Assembly (NCBI GenBank): GCA_033002965.1
Contig: JAURVB010000001.1
Coordinates: forward strand, 1-64,000
From: Piper betle
Lineage: Eukaryota; Streptophyta; Magnoliopsida; Piperales; Piperaceae
DNA: 64,000 nt
Direction: 5' to 3'
A program made the position numbers and the translations under genes. The notes beneath the pieces were generated by a model. The model saw only the letters and a list, made by a program, of their open reading frames with translations, was not told where the DNA came from and did no database searches. Positions 1-10,671 of this stretch are shown in pieces; position 1 is the first letter of the stretch, and every line of letters begins with the position of its first letter.

Positions 1-850
1 CGAGTTGACCCAATATAAGAACTAACTTTGCTTTGATTTTCCATTGACTACCTGCTACTTTTCTTTTTTCTTTTTTTCAAACCAGTGGAAGACTATTGCT
101 TCATCTTGTGTTTACTGGTGGAGGATCATTGCCTCATCTTCTTTTTTTTTCAGTTTCTTCTTCTTTTTTCTTCTTCTTTTTTTACAAAGCAAAGTGCCAG
201 GAAAGTCCACACTATCTACTCAATCACCACTCTATAAAACGCAATGCCTTCCCCCATACTAGTCAAAGTTTCATCCTTGTTAGAATTTAGAACGAATTCA
301 AAACACTAGGGTGCTAGGACTCAAGCAGCAAGATATATTTTCAATAAAAAGGCCAAGGCTAAAATAAGGGTAATCAAACAAATATGTATAATAAAGGCCA
401 TGAAATTGTGTACAGAGGATAATTCATATTAGGTAGGCTTGAAGAAAGGCCCAGACTCATCAAAAAGAAATGCCTATATCATTTTCCATCAACATGGCAA
501 GCCAAATATTTCGCCTCGAAAGTCGCTAGGGCAAATTCTAAAAGTCATGACCATCATGAACAATCCTTATTGCAAAACATTCATTGAAATCATCTAAACC
601 AAAGGATTGTGAAAATAATATACGGTAGAGAACCAACTCTCGACTACAATCTTTTACTCAGTTCATCCCCCATATCAATTAATCAAGTTTTCCCAAGAAA
701 GGTAAGACTAATTCACATGTATCTATCATTGAACCAAGAGACTAAAATACTATTGCATAATAAAATTTTTATACTAAACTACACTATATATATGTATATC
801 TAAATCTAAACATGAGTCAAGCATAAACAATATGCATAAAATTAAGGCAT
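1..850 (-). repeat. Non-coding 3' part of Athila/Tat-like element
   Basis: AT-rich sequence with long pyrimidine runs on the plus strand (about 55-80 and 140-182). It lies downstream, in element sense, of the decayed gag-pro unit and beyond its purine-rich tract, so it is probably the 3' non-coding region or the start of the 3' LTR. It does not match the LTR at 3716-4929 by eye, so the 3' LTR itself is not identified and may lie left of the window. No credible gene is seen. Confidence 0.45.
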
Positions 851-867
851 CACCCCCAAACTTAAAC
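851..867 (-). promoter_or_regulatory. Polypurine-tract-like motif
   Basis: On the minus strand this reads GTTTAAGTTTGGGGGTG, a motif commonly found in plant Athila/Tat retrotransposons downstream of pol, where it serves or resembles the plus-strand DNA primer (polypurine tract). Its position after the gag-pro remnant and the pol C-terminal tag fits that role. Without a recognised 3' LTR next to it, the function is inferred. Confidence 0.5.
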
Positions 868-1043
868 TAAACATTGTCCTCAAAAATAAAAATAAAGAAA
901 AAGAAGTGAAAGAGAACTCCCTCATATCAATTAGTCGGTGGATGATTATCATGAATAACTGAATTTGCACTTGACCCATTCTACAAAATAAAAAGAAATA
1001 TTAAAAAATCTACAAATAAAAATAAAATTTTTAAAAGAAATCA

Positions 1044-1079
1044 CTTGGGTTGCCTCCCAAGAAGCGCTTGGTTTAACGT
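1044..1079 (-). pseudogene. Remnant of polyprotein C-terminus
   Basis: The minus strand encodes TLNQALLGRQPK in a frame different from the protease. To my knowledge this resembles the conserved end of Athila/Tat pol polyproteins. It begins directly after the stop of the protease remnant, so the RT, RNase H and integrase coding region, normally several kb, is missing between the two. This marks the 3' breakpoint of an internal deletion. Confidence 0.6.
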
Positions 1080-1976
1080 CTACAGCCCGACCATCTTGAT
1101 AATCTCCAAAATAGGTGGTACTTCAACTGATGGCAACAATCTGTGGAATGGTAGATCTAAGGTTTCCACAACTCTGAATCTCCTAGGCAAGATTGGTTGT
1201 GAATCTAATACTTTAAGCATCTCTTCCACATCAGTATCATCTTCACAAAGAAAATTTATGGCCTTATGTACTGAATCACTCAACTGATCCCCTTTGTATA
1301 TTATTTTATCACATAGTTCAATTTTAGAACAATCATATGTTTCATCCAGGCAATTCATGGATTTAAAGATGTTAAATGTGACACAATCGTTGTTTACCCT
1401 AAGCGTAAGTTTTCCAGCAGCTACATCGATCAGTGTTCTCCACGTTGCCAAGAAACCTCTCCCAACAATGAGTGGTATATTGTCATTCCTTCCTTCCATT
1501 TCAAGCACTACAAAATCTGCAGGAAAGATAAACTTGTCAACCTTTATTAAAACATCTTCAATGACTCCTTTAGGATATACCAATGACCGGTCAGCCAACT
1601 GGAGTGTAATGTTGGTAGGAGCAATATCCTGGATTCCTAATCTCTTGAAAATAGAAAAAGGCATAAGATTAATGCTAGAACCTAAGTCACATAAAGCATT
1701 ACAATGAATATTTCCTCCAATTGAACATGGAATCACAAATTTTCATGGGTCTTTCAACTTAGGAGGTAGTTTTCTTTGGAGGACAGCACTACATTCCTCT
1801 GTCATGGCTACAACTTCATTGTCATATACTCTCCTTTTCTTTGCTAGAATATCCTTCAAGTATTTTACATAACTAGGCATCTGTTCAAGTGCTTCAGCTA
1901 AAGGTATGTTAATTTGTAATTTCTTAAATATATCAAGAAATTTTTTGAAATATTTTTCATCACTTTGTTTCCTCAA
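1080..1976 (-). pseudogene. Athila/Tat-type retropepsin (pro) remnant
   Basis: Aspartic protease part of a Ty3/gypsy polyprotein, which in an active element matures Gag and Pol. The upstream linker (1743-1976) ends with LQRKLPPKLKDP, typical of this lineage. Then follows one nonsense codon where the family has Gly, and the protease segment (1080-1736). The active-site region reads CDLGSSINLMP, and a later IPLIVGRGFLAT stretch fits the second conserved protease region. The reading frame ends shortly after a PSVEVPPILE motif, where autonomous relatives continue into reverse transcriptase. The unit is therefore gag-pro only. It is inactive because of the stop and further frame breaks upstream in gag. 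The family assignment is firm; present function is very unlikely. Confidence 0.85.
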
Positions 1977-3418
1977 TCTAGAAGGAAATGGAACTTTTTT
2001 CTACCTCATCTATAAGTACCTCATCTTTTTCTTTCCCTTTGCTTCCGAGTAAGCTAACTAATGTATTGGGTATCATGTTCGTTGTTTGGTTTTTCATCTT
2101 TTTCCTTAACTTCATTGGGCTGAACTGGTTCTTGTAAAGTAATACCACTCCGGGTTGTTATAGCTTTGCAATGCTCTTGATCATCTTTCCTTGGTTATTC
2201 TGGTTGGCTAAGACAGTACACCCTTGGGTCGCTCACTTGGTTCCTTGTTTAATTGCACCATAACTTGTTGCATAAACTGTTGTTGTTGTTGTTGTTGATT
2301 TTGCATGAACTGTTGCATAGTTTGTTGCATAGAATTGAACATTTGGACTAAATCCAGTTGTTGTGGCTGAAAAGAAAGTGAAGGAGGTCGAGAATGCTGT
2401 GATGGTGGTGGTGGATTATTGGGGACAACAGTCGGTTGTGGAGAATTATTCCATGGAAAGTTGGGGTTATTACCCTAGCCCACATTGTAGGTGTTGGAAT
2501 AGGTATTGTTGTTCTTATTAAAGTTGCCTACATAGTTAACTTGATCTGTTGCACATTGACCTGTAAAATGTCCTTGTCCACACCATTCACACCTTTGCTC
2601 CACAGCCTTAACCTGTCCCTACATATTAAGATTTTGAACTTGATTAGTTAAAGCACTGACCTGAGCAGATAAAGCAGTAAGTGCATCTAATTCTAAAATT
2701 CTGGTAGTCCTCCTTGGATGCCTTTCTTGTGTGGCATGATGGTTGCTAGGAACCATCAATTCTAGCAGTTGAAAAGCATCATGTGGGCTTTTCATAAGAA
2801 ATGATCCATTGGCTGCCGCATCAACTATGTTTTTTGTTAGACCCAACAACCCGTTATAGAAAGTTTGGATTTGCATCCATCTATCTATACCATGGTTGGG
2901 ACATTTTTTTAACAATTCTTTAAATCTTCCCCATGCATCAAAGAGAGACTCACCATCAAACTGCAAAAAAGAAAAATTTTGTTACGTAATCTAGCAGTTT
3001 TAGAAGGTGGAAAATATTTTAACAAAAATTTTTCAGATAATTCATCCCAAGTGGTAATTAAATCTAATGATGACAACCACTCTTTTGCACTTCCTATTAA
3101 TGAGAACGGAAATAAGTGAAGGCGAAGAGTGTCATCAGAGACACCAGGTTGCTTATACATATCACAAGCCGATAGGAAATCCATGATATGCCAATTAGGA
3201 TTTTCAGTAGGCGATCCACTAAATTGTCCTATAGTTTGTAACATGTTAAATAAAACTGATTTAAGCTCGAAGTGGGTTGCATCCACCGGTGGTGCAATAA
3301 TGCTAGGTTGTAACCCTCTTGCAAGAGGTACAACCCAATCTTGGATTGCCCTATTGTCATCATTGGCTACTCCTACAATTGGTGGAAGTGGAGGCATTTG
3401 TTGTTGTTGTGGATCCAT
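1977..3418 (-). pseudogene. Athila/Tat-type gag remnant
   Basis: Capsid/nucleocapsid gene of the same element. The start at 3418 gives MDPQQQQMPPLPP and leads into a Retrotrans_gag-type region with motifs such as SAKEWLSSL and LSEKFLLKYFPPS. Near 2955-2975 the frame shifts: the first frame ends and the next resumes with QFDGESLFDAWGRFKELL, which is the normal continuation. Downstream come a CX2CX3HX4C zinc knuckle (2553-2591), a Gln-rich stretch (about 2255-2310) and the AITTRSG motif common in this lineage near the gag-pro border. Several stops interrupt the 1977-2450 part. Gag would form the particle and bind the RNA; this copy cannot make a full protein. Confidence 0.85.
2553..2591 (-). 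other. Gag zinc knuckle
   Basis: The minus strand encodes CEWCGQGHFTGQC, a CX2CX3HX4C zinc knuckle of the nucleocapsid. The three-residue spacing before His, rather than the usual four, is as I recall seen in Athila/Tat gag proteins. It lies between the gag core and the Gln-rich linker. Confidence 0.75.
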
Positions 3419-3691
3419 GGCTTCTTCTTCTATTGCTTCTTATGCTCTTCTTCCAATGGCACACAAGTTTCTCAAAGTCCTTTCAATCTTTGGATCACAA
3501 GAAGACAAGGGTGACCGCACTAATCTATGCATAAACAAATGATAACAAGGAAGAAGACAATGATATAGTTTTTTTTCTTTTTTTCTTTTTTCTTTTTTTG
3601 TTTTTAAAAAAAATAATCAGACACTAAAATCTAAAAAGAAAAAGAAAAAGACTCCAAATTCTAATCCTAAATTAATTAAGAAAATTCGATC

Positions 3692-3709
3692 TCCCCGGCA
3701 ACGGTGTCA
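3692..3709 (-). promoter_or_regulatory. Primer binding site, tRNA-Asp type
   Basis: The minus strand reads TGACACCGTTGCCGGGGA. The Athila/Tat consensus complementary to the 3' end of tRNA-Asp is TGGCGCCGTTGCCGGGGA, so two positions differ. It sits a few bases inside the LTR end at 3716 and about 270 bases before the gag start, as expected for minus-strand DNA priming. Confidence 0.8.
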
Positions 3710-3715
3710 AAAACT

Positions 3716-4929
3716 TGTTTGAACAATTTCAATGACATGCAAGTATACACGGTTGAAATAAGTAATATAATGATAAAATTGAGTATCGTCCCACAAAGAG
3801 ATGAATTTCCTTAAATTAATTAAAGAAAATAAAATGATGAACAAAACAAAAATAACTGACTTAACTAAATCTAAGTAATAACTTTAAATTAAAGGTGAAG
3901 TTAAAATGATAAAACTCATTATAGAGTCGAATTTCCCTTAACATGAATTTAATCTTCATCAAATCTTACTCTTATCCTCTATTCCCTCGGATTGTCGATC
4001 GAAGATAATTATATGGCATGGTGGCTCCCGCTCCTTCATGCTTCTATTATTTTGCCTCAATTTCTACCTCCAAGTGATAATTGATTAATCAACAAAATAA
4101 TGCATTAAGAATTGCCTTACAATCGCATACGGTGTTCTGTATCTTCCAACCACAACGACAAACAAGTCAAAAGACTCGTCATATGATGAATTATCAATGA
4201 CTAATTTAATTAATTTCTTCTGAAATCTAATTATACCTCATGATCTAAGAAATAGGTGATCAATCTACTCATAGCATTTAGAACATGATAATTCAAACAA
4301 TCCAATTGAATAAAAGAGTAAGAGCTTGAAATATATTCAATTAAATCATGTTAAGTTCCATTCTTCTCTAGAACGACATATAAGACTACTCCATAATAAA
4401 TATAGAAAACATTATAAAGAAGAAACTAATTCTTATTATGAAAGAGAAAGTAATTACAAAAACTAGAAATATTTTCTTTCACAAAATTGCTAAGCCAAAA
4501 GTTGAGATATGATCAACAACAAATGACCACCCCTTTATATAGAAGAGAAGATGGTCAAGAGATACAAGAATTCAAGGATGGATTCCAAAATTCGGTGTGG
4601 ACTAATTAATTATGATGTCCGATGACGTTTCCAATTCCCCGACAACGGTGCCAAAGTTATGTATAGCCATCCACATGGAACTTTGTCATCATCAAAATTA
4701 TAGCCATCAACGGGTGGGGTCCAATGATCTAACCCACAAATCCTAAGCTTAATTTCTTTATCATTTTCTGCATTAAAACTTCAAAATTAAGCATATCTCA
4801 TAAAATATTAATTAACTAGAGTATAACGAAAAATATCACCTAATTAATAATATTTATACCCAAAAAGTACAAAAACATATGAAAAACCTGGGTAAATATT
4901 ATATATTTTAAACACTTAATGCTTGTACA
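3716..4929 (-). repeat. 5' LTR of the gag-pro element (family A)
   Basis: About 1.2 kb repeat colinear with 36354-37523; the two copies share most of their length with scattered substitutions and small indels. On the minus strand it ends in AACA just before the tRNA-Asp-type primer site, and it would begin with TGTACAAGC at 4929. A second primer-site-like motif lies inside it (4636-4653). The boundary at 4929 abuts the interior of a D element, so this outer end is approximate and may be truncated. Confidence 0.7.
4636..4653 (-). promoter_or_regulatory. Second tRNA-Asp-like primer-site motif inside the LTR
   Basis: The minus strand reads TGGCACCGTTGTCGGGGA, differing at two positions from the tRNA-Asp consensus, and so is as close to consensus as the site at 3692-3709. 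It lies within the repeat, not at its edge. The matching place in the other copy (about 37236-37262) is a decayed version. Confidence 0.55.
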
Positions 4930-5104
4930 GCATATCTTGAGGAGTATGAAAACATACTTTGCATGGAACTATGGAATCAACATTCGGTCTGTGGTATGTT
5001 TGTTGGTAATGTTTGCTGATCTAACCATCTGGTAAATTGATGGAAAGACTAATATATCTAAAAGGGTAAGTGTGAAAATACTTAGGCAAAGGTTTGGCTG
5101 TATA

Positions 5105-5217
5105 CATCATACATAACCAAATACATGTACTAGAGTATAGTCAATAGTTACATGCCCACATCATACATAATTATATACAAGTACCGGAATCTAGTCGACG
5201 GTAACATGCCCGCATCA
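5105..5217. repeat. Tandem duplication, period about 54 bp
   Basis: Two adjacent units start with CATCATACATAA at 5105 and 5159 and end in similar ACATGCCC blocks. They differ by many substitutions, so the duplication is old. Confidence 0.6.
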
Positions 5218-6717
5218 TTACTAACTGCTAGTAGAATCAACGTTTCATTGTTTACCTTTTCGTTTTCACGTGGTAAACTATGCCTATATAATCACATCCT
5301 CCCCAACCTAGATGGGGGAACTGGTGTGAAACAACCACCTTTGTCGAGCTTTTTCAACATAGTCATTGGTTCCGAAGTTTGTCAGAATTTGTCATTGAAG
5401 TTGGTTGCATGTCGACATACACGTACGTCAACCATACTCTAAAGTGCATTTTTTTATGTAAGTTATTACGAGACTTAATTAAGTGATCATGGATTACCAT
5501 GTTGGCCCATACGCCAACATTTATAAGTATGCGTATGAATGTTGTTACTAGACTCCTCATATGAAAAGAAACTGGATCTCTTATGTAAGTCTAATCAAAC
5601 TGTTCTCTGACTTTAACTAGGAGGTGTCTCAACGTCACATGATCTAACATCACATGTACGAAGTAGTGTACTGAGCAAAGGGGTAATGAGAACTCTGTGT
5701 AGGCTAATGGGTGGCTCAAAAATATGGGTAGCTCCATGGACATGTCTCCAAGATCATCATAATTGGACTTTGCCACACGAGGCCAGTTTGTGGAATAGTC
5801 AATCAATGACGAGCCTAAGAAATAGCTCCCTTAAAAACAGCCACATCAATGACAAGCCTATGAAACCACTACCATTGTGGTAGACTCTCAAGCAAAGCTA
5901 TTAGTCAAGATGAGCATACACCGGTGCCCCTTCATCTGGTCAACATGGTCTCGACTGACTAGAATCCCTATCTAGGTCTCTCCCAAGCTGGGGTGAAGTT
6001 GTCACCTAAAAACTAGTCTACCATTGGCTACTTGCATTGTAAGCCTTAAATAGTACCACAAAGGTACCTCATATAATCAGGGCAAAGGCTAAATCCTATG
6101 GCTCAAGGTAAGGACCTAATCAAGCTAGCAAAGCATAAGGGAATCATTCTCTCCCAAAAGGACATTTCCTCACTGAACCCACTATCCAAGCCAAAGGCTC
6201 TAGTACGAGTCAAACTTCTCTCACTGGCTGGCCTAATCATTAAATGAGCATGTCTGATCATCTGCTAATCATCTTACTTATATACTCTAGCTACAGCCCA
6301 TGCATATGTTGTCGTGTTGACTGAACAATTTCACTATTGTGGCCATCCCATCTTGAGGTCATACTGCACTATTTTGTGACTCTATCGTATGCATCTCTAT
6401 AAGATTGTCACCAACATTGTCTGATGATGCTATCCATCTATACACATCTGACCTAAGGATGTCAAGTCAAGGCTATGGGATGCAAGATGGTTGGTGAAGT
6501 CGATCCTATGCCATCACTTTAGAACAACCTTACTACTCCTAACTCTCTTATGTCCTACTGAGGCTACTGTAGTTGTACCATGTCCTCAATCTTTAACCTT
6601 ATTCGGCTCCCAATGCTATGACATGCAATCTCTATGCGGTTTTTGTGCAAGGCTAAGAACATAATAAAGTGGTTGTCCTCATGTAGGGTGAGGTAACTAC
6701 TTGGCCTTTGCTTCTAT

Positions 6718-6917
6718 AATAACTGCATACTCAGGCCGTGATAGTGCAACATAGACAGTGATTCTACATCACAGACGGTGGTTGTGAAACTAGAACAATG
6801 GTTGTGCAACTCAGATGATAGTTGTACTACTCAAACAACAATTATGCTACTTGGAGGCAGTCCTGCATCACATATGGCTGTCGTGCACCTCAAATGGTGA
6901 CAATGCTATCCAACTAC
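6718..6917. repeat. Degenerate minisatellite, 20 bp x about 10
   Basis: Reading in steps of 20 from 6738 gives nine units that line up around a consensus like GTGGTTGTGCAACTCAGACA; a tenth, weaker unit precedes them. All are diverged but keep exact 20-base spacing. It lies in the non-coding interior of the D element. Since 20 is not a multiple of three, it does not encode a protein repeat. Confidence 0.75.
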
Positions 6918-7994
6918 TAATGATCTGATCCTAATCATGTATGTCGTGAATCCACTACTGTCTCTTGCATGTTTATCTCTATGTGTTTGTCTCCCCAGAG
7001 GTAGCTGCTATCAACTCGACTAAGGCTGTCCAACAATGTCTCTTTGATCCGAAGGGTCTGGATCATAGTGGCAACACATTCAATAATGAACCAATGCTGA
7101 GCCTACACTAATCTCTTGAAATTCGATCAAACGTCTCAATAGTAATCACTAATATAGCACTGGTAGATAGAGTGAAATTTGATCAAACGTCTAAATCCAT
7201 GGTCAAAGGTAAGCTCGCTCATCCTCAATGTGTTCATGCCTCTATTTGTTTAAGGGTGGCCAACAATAATGTTGGGACAGACATACACTAGTTTAAGTGT
7301 GGCAAGTGGTGAAGTGTCCATGGAACTGTAGATCCACCTTGCTACTCATCCTCATCCACTGTTATCTCCTAGAACTGGTCCATCCAAGTCATCTACCCCA
7401 AATTCTCACCCATGCTCCTAGTACTTTAGTAGCTCTAATAGCATAGCCATATCTTTCATCTATAGGGATTTGACTGAAGGTCTAAGTTCTCCAAGGTAGA
7501 CCTTTGATTGTGCCCAATGGATCTTTTAAGGCACTCAATGGTAGATGCTCATGTGTTGCGTAACTATGTGAGTATCTCCATACTCCAATGCTCCCCACTG
7601 GTGCCATCTTTTATAAAAAGATGGACAAGTGCTACAATATGATCACCAAAGTTCTAAGTACTCCTTGTCACCATCCAATTCAACCTCAACTAACTGAACA
7701 TGTGGACACTACAAGTCATCTAAATCTTTGGCATAGAAAAGGGAAGGACTAGTATCAAAGCTTATCATGATATGCCTGTGAGATCCATGTTGGCATCTAC
7801 TAAAATCATAATCTAATATCCATCTCATAATTTCTCTATAACCGCTCATACTTAAACATACAGCCCTCAGGTCTGACTAAGTAAAAAGTTGAAAACCTGA
7901 AAAAAAAAGAGTAAAGGAAATACCTATCGGATTGGCTAAGGGCAACTTCACACGCTTTGCTCAAAATAAAAGTTGTCATCCCAATCAACCAAGA

Positions 7995-8010
7995 CATGAC
8001 TCTAATAGAA
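7995..8010 (-). promoter_or_regulatory. Decayed tRNA-Met primer binding site
   Basis: The minus strand reads TTCTATTAGAGTCATG; the usual plant initiator-Met primer site followed by its context is TGGTATCAGAGCCATG, and 12 of 16 positions agree. It lies two bases from the LTR border at 8013, the correct place for a minus-strand element. Confidence 0.6.
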
Positions 8011-8012
8011 AA

Positions 8013-9225
8013 TTGTTACACCTAATTTCGGTTCACCAAAGAAATGAATTAGAAATGTTACGATCAAGACGAATCATGTCTAAAACTGCTAATCGGTAAA
8101 ACTTGATCAATAATATTGATTGAAATAATTCATTCTGTGTCTTAAGAATAGAAAACATTACTAAATATGCATCAAAACACATCAAATTTAAACAAAAGTA
8201 TGAAAAAAATAACTTCAATAAGCTCAAATGTGTAGTGTTTATCTGTTCTCCCACCATAGCCAACTTAGGATCACAAGATCTATATATATAATATGAAAAA
8301 TGTCAATAACGAGTGATACTGGTCCAAAAAATAACTAGTACTAATTGGCAAGTGGAATCTAATATGCCACGAGAAAGAAAATAATATACATATCCTCCAT
8401 GTGAACTCTCAAAGGGCACTAATCAGAAGCCATCAGCCTCGGCTTGACAGGGACCCATTCTGACTCGTCAGATACCTTGTCATTTTCTCATTTTCTTTTT
8501 TGTCCTTTGGGACTATGAGTATATCCTAAAACCCTCTACATCCTCCGTATATCTCCTGGCACTGAGCACGAAGGTCGACTGCTCTCATGCATTCGCCTTC
8601 AATTTAAAACACATGTCCAGATGTAAACAGTACCCATAACCACCACATTTCTCTGGGTGTGAGAAACTCAAAACACGGACTTATTAGAATCCCTTAGGAA
8701 TGGAATGGCCCCACACACCAATCTAGAGCCCACTTTGACTGGCATGTCCACCGCTCGCGGTACATGCATGTCGATTTCACCATCTCTCATCTCACTAAAA
8801 ACTCAATAAAATTGCATATAGGCTTGGGAAGGGATTTATATAATAGGCCCGAAGGCAACTTGAGGTGGATTTTGTTTTCAAAATCACATTTGAGAGATCT
8901 CATCCACGAGGGTTACTAATTACAAAAGAAAAATACTTCTAAATGGCCTGTGCTAGGTGGGATCAAACAACTATTAAACACAACATGCGATCTAGAAATC
9001 AAATTATTGATAGAACATAGCAATAAAATACTGAGAAGAGTCCTAACTGACCTATGGTCCAACCTCCAAGCATGACGTTTCATCTATGACGAACACGAAC
9101 TCTGAAACCTACATTGAAATCCACTGCTAAGTAAAATACTTATATCTCTATATGATACATACTGTGGTATGTGTTGACAGCATCAATACATCCTAACAAA
9201 AAAATAGTTTTAAATAAGTATATAC
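8013..9225 (-). repeat. 5' LTR of D element, truncated
   Basis: Starts TGTTACACC on the plus strand and follows the full D LTR at 54560-57486 for about its first 1.1 kb, then stops near 9225 where the full copy enters its AT-rich part. It keeps the stem-loop (8304-8321) and the TATA-like motif (about 8832-8847). The remaining ~1.8 kb of the LTR is missing. Confidence 0.75.
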
Positions 9226-10340
9226 TATGCTGGAGACGCAAAGATGGAGAGGCAGAGCTGGGGAAGTGAAGATGAGACTGGCGTAACATACATATCATCA
9301 TATAAACATGTACATCCTCTTGGCAACCAATGCTCCTCATCATTAGCCTCCACTTCGTTAATTTTCCTTATTATTGGGAAAACACTCCTCTTTTTAACTA
9401 GTTATTATAACATGACAATGCTTTTGTTCATTATTTTACTTATAAGTAGTTGTCAAGCTGGGCATCTGTTGATATGATGTATGAGTTGTAAAACTTGAAT
9501 TTGGAGTATTATAAATATGTGGGCTTTGCTTCTATCACGCACATAGTTTGTCATTAACGAATACAAAGGCATATCTGACCATGAAAGATATTTTAAACAT
9601 GTAATATGGATTATATGAGACTATGGGGGATAACATATATGTTGATATCACTAGTCATAAACATTTTCTATGCCGATGGACATTTCATTGCTCTACATGT
9701 ACTACAAATTTATCTTAACCACACTGTGTACATATCTTGAGAGAAATGTTTCAAAAGTACAAAGTGATGTTCAAGGTAGCCAAAACAACCTCTCAAACTA
9801 ATACTCGAAATGATGAAAATAGGATTAGCATAACTATCAATTCCAAAAAGAGTGAATTCTAAAATATGATTATTACAAACTTATGTATCAGAGTCACAAA
9901 ATTACAACAATGTGAAATATTTAGTTATCATAGACTCCTCGTCTGTCTCTTCGAAACCTTCTTCTGCACAGGCAAACTTCTTTATGAAATGTCATTAGAA
10001 ACTTGCCCGTGAATTACAAAACCTGCTACTTGGAAGTGTCATCATTTCTTTGTCGGCCTTTATTGCAGACAAATTAAAAAATGTGGACAATTGAAAATTG
10101 CAATTTGCGAGTACTTGAAACCACATGTAGCTGGGGTTCTTGTACCGATTATCAAAGAGCATATAGACACACCAATTACAAGTCGTCAACTATAACAATT
10201 ATAATAAGTAAAATATTTAAAAAATCAATCTAGTTTTCATCTCTTCCACCAACCCACCTCTACCACCAATTCCGCCAATCCCTACAACTAAAAATCACCA
10301 CCATTGGCAACAAGAAGCTGCCCCCACCACCACCCCTGCC
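9226..10340. other. Stretch without recognised gene
   Basis: AT-rich, apparently unique sequence between the broken D LTR and the metalloproteinase fragment. Short open frames exist but show no familiar motif. Relative to the metalloproteinase fragment it is downstream, so it could be old 3' flank of that gene. Confidence 0.5.
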
Positions 10341-10671
10341 TTACCTCCCTGTTGTTGGCATCCTTCTCCCTTCGACACCGTCCCTAGCACCTACGACCAC
10401 GTCGTGGTGTTGTTGAATGTCAGGTTTGACCAATACAACTGTAGCTCCCCCTTCCATGTCATTGGCGATGAGCTGCACCTTTCTCGACCTAGATGAGATG
10501 GTCAGGTACTTGATCGCCTCGCTGTCAGAAGAGTGGCCGAAGTCTAGTAGGTGGCCGATCTCGTGTACGACCACTGACTCCATGTTGATCGTCTACCACA
10601 CAAGTAGGGAGTTGATGTTCCAATTCTCAACGCCGTCAAGGCAGAGCCGCCTATCGGGCAAGGCGAAGGTG
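10341..10671 (-). pseudogene. Plant matrix metalloproteinase (matrixin, M10A) fragment
   Basis: Minus-strand remnant of the catalytic domain of a plant matrix metalloproteinase, a secreted or GPI-anchored zinc endopeptidase. The zinc site HEIGHLLDFGH (10533-10565) is intact, with all three His and the catalytic Glu, followed by SSDSEAIKYLTISS, which matches the family's segment to the Met-turn except that the Met is Lys. Upstream, in the same frame, 10584-10670 reads FALPDRRLCLDGVENWNI, the matching part of the domain, with one stop codon before the zinc motif. Homology ends near NDMEG (about 10449); the last ~35 codons do not look like the family. The propeptide and N-terminal catalytic part are absent: a D LTR starts at 10672 and the gene does not resume beyond it. 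It is a truncated pseudogene or captured fragment, the only host-gene trace I recognise here. Confidence 0.8.

Larger units (their letters stand above)
4930..8012 (-). mobile_element. Non-coding interior of D-family LTR element (LARD-like)
   Basis: Three kilobases between the family A LTR and a D LTR. The first few hundred bases (4930-5100) match the interior of the E element at 17505-17660. No gag, protease, RT or integrase motif is found in any frame, and stops are frequent. The right end carries a decayed tRNA-Met primer site next to the LTR at 8013, which makes this the internal region of a minus-strand LTR element. Long LTRs with a conserved non-coding interior fit the large retrotransposon derivative (LARD) type. 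It contains a 54-bp duplication and a 20-bp minisatellite. An alternative is a coding interior too decayed to read by eye. Confidence 0.6.

Noticed and set aside
44..290. Phe-rich open frames near the window start
   Set aside because: Produced by pyrimidine tracts (TTC/TTT); no conserved motif and located in element non-coding DNA.
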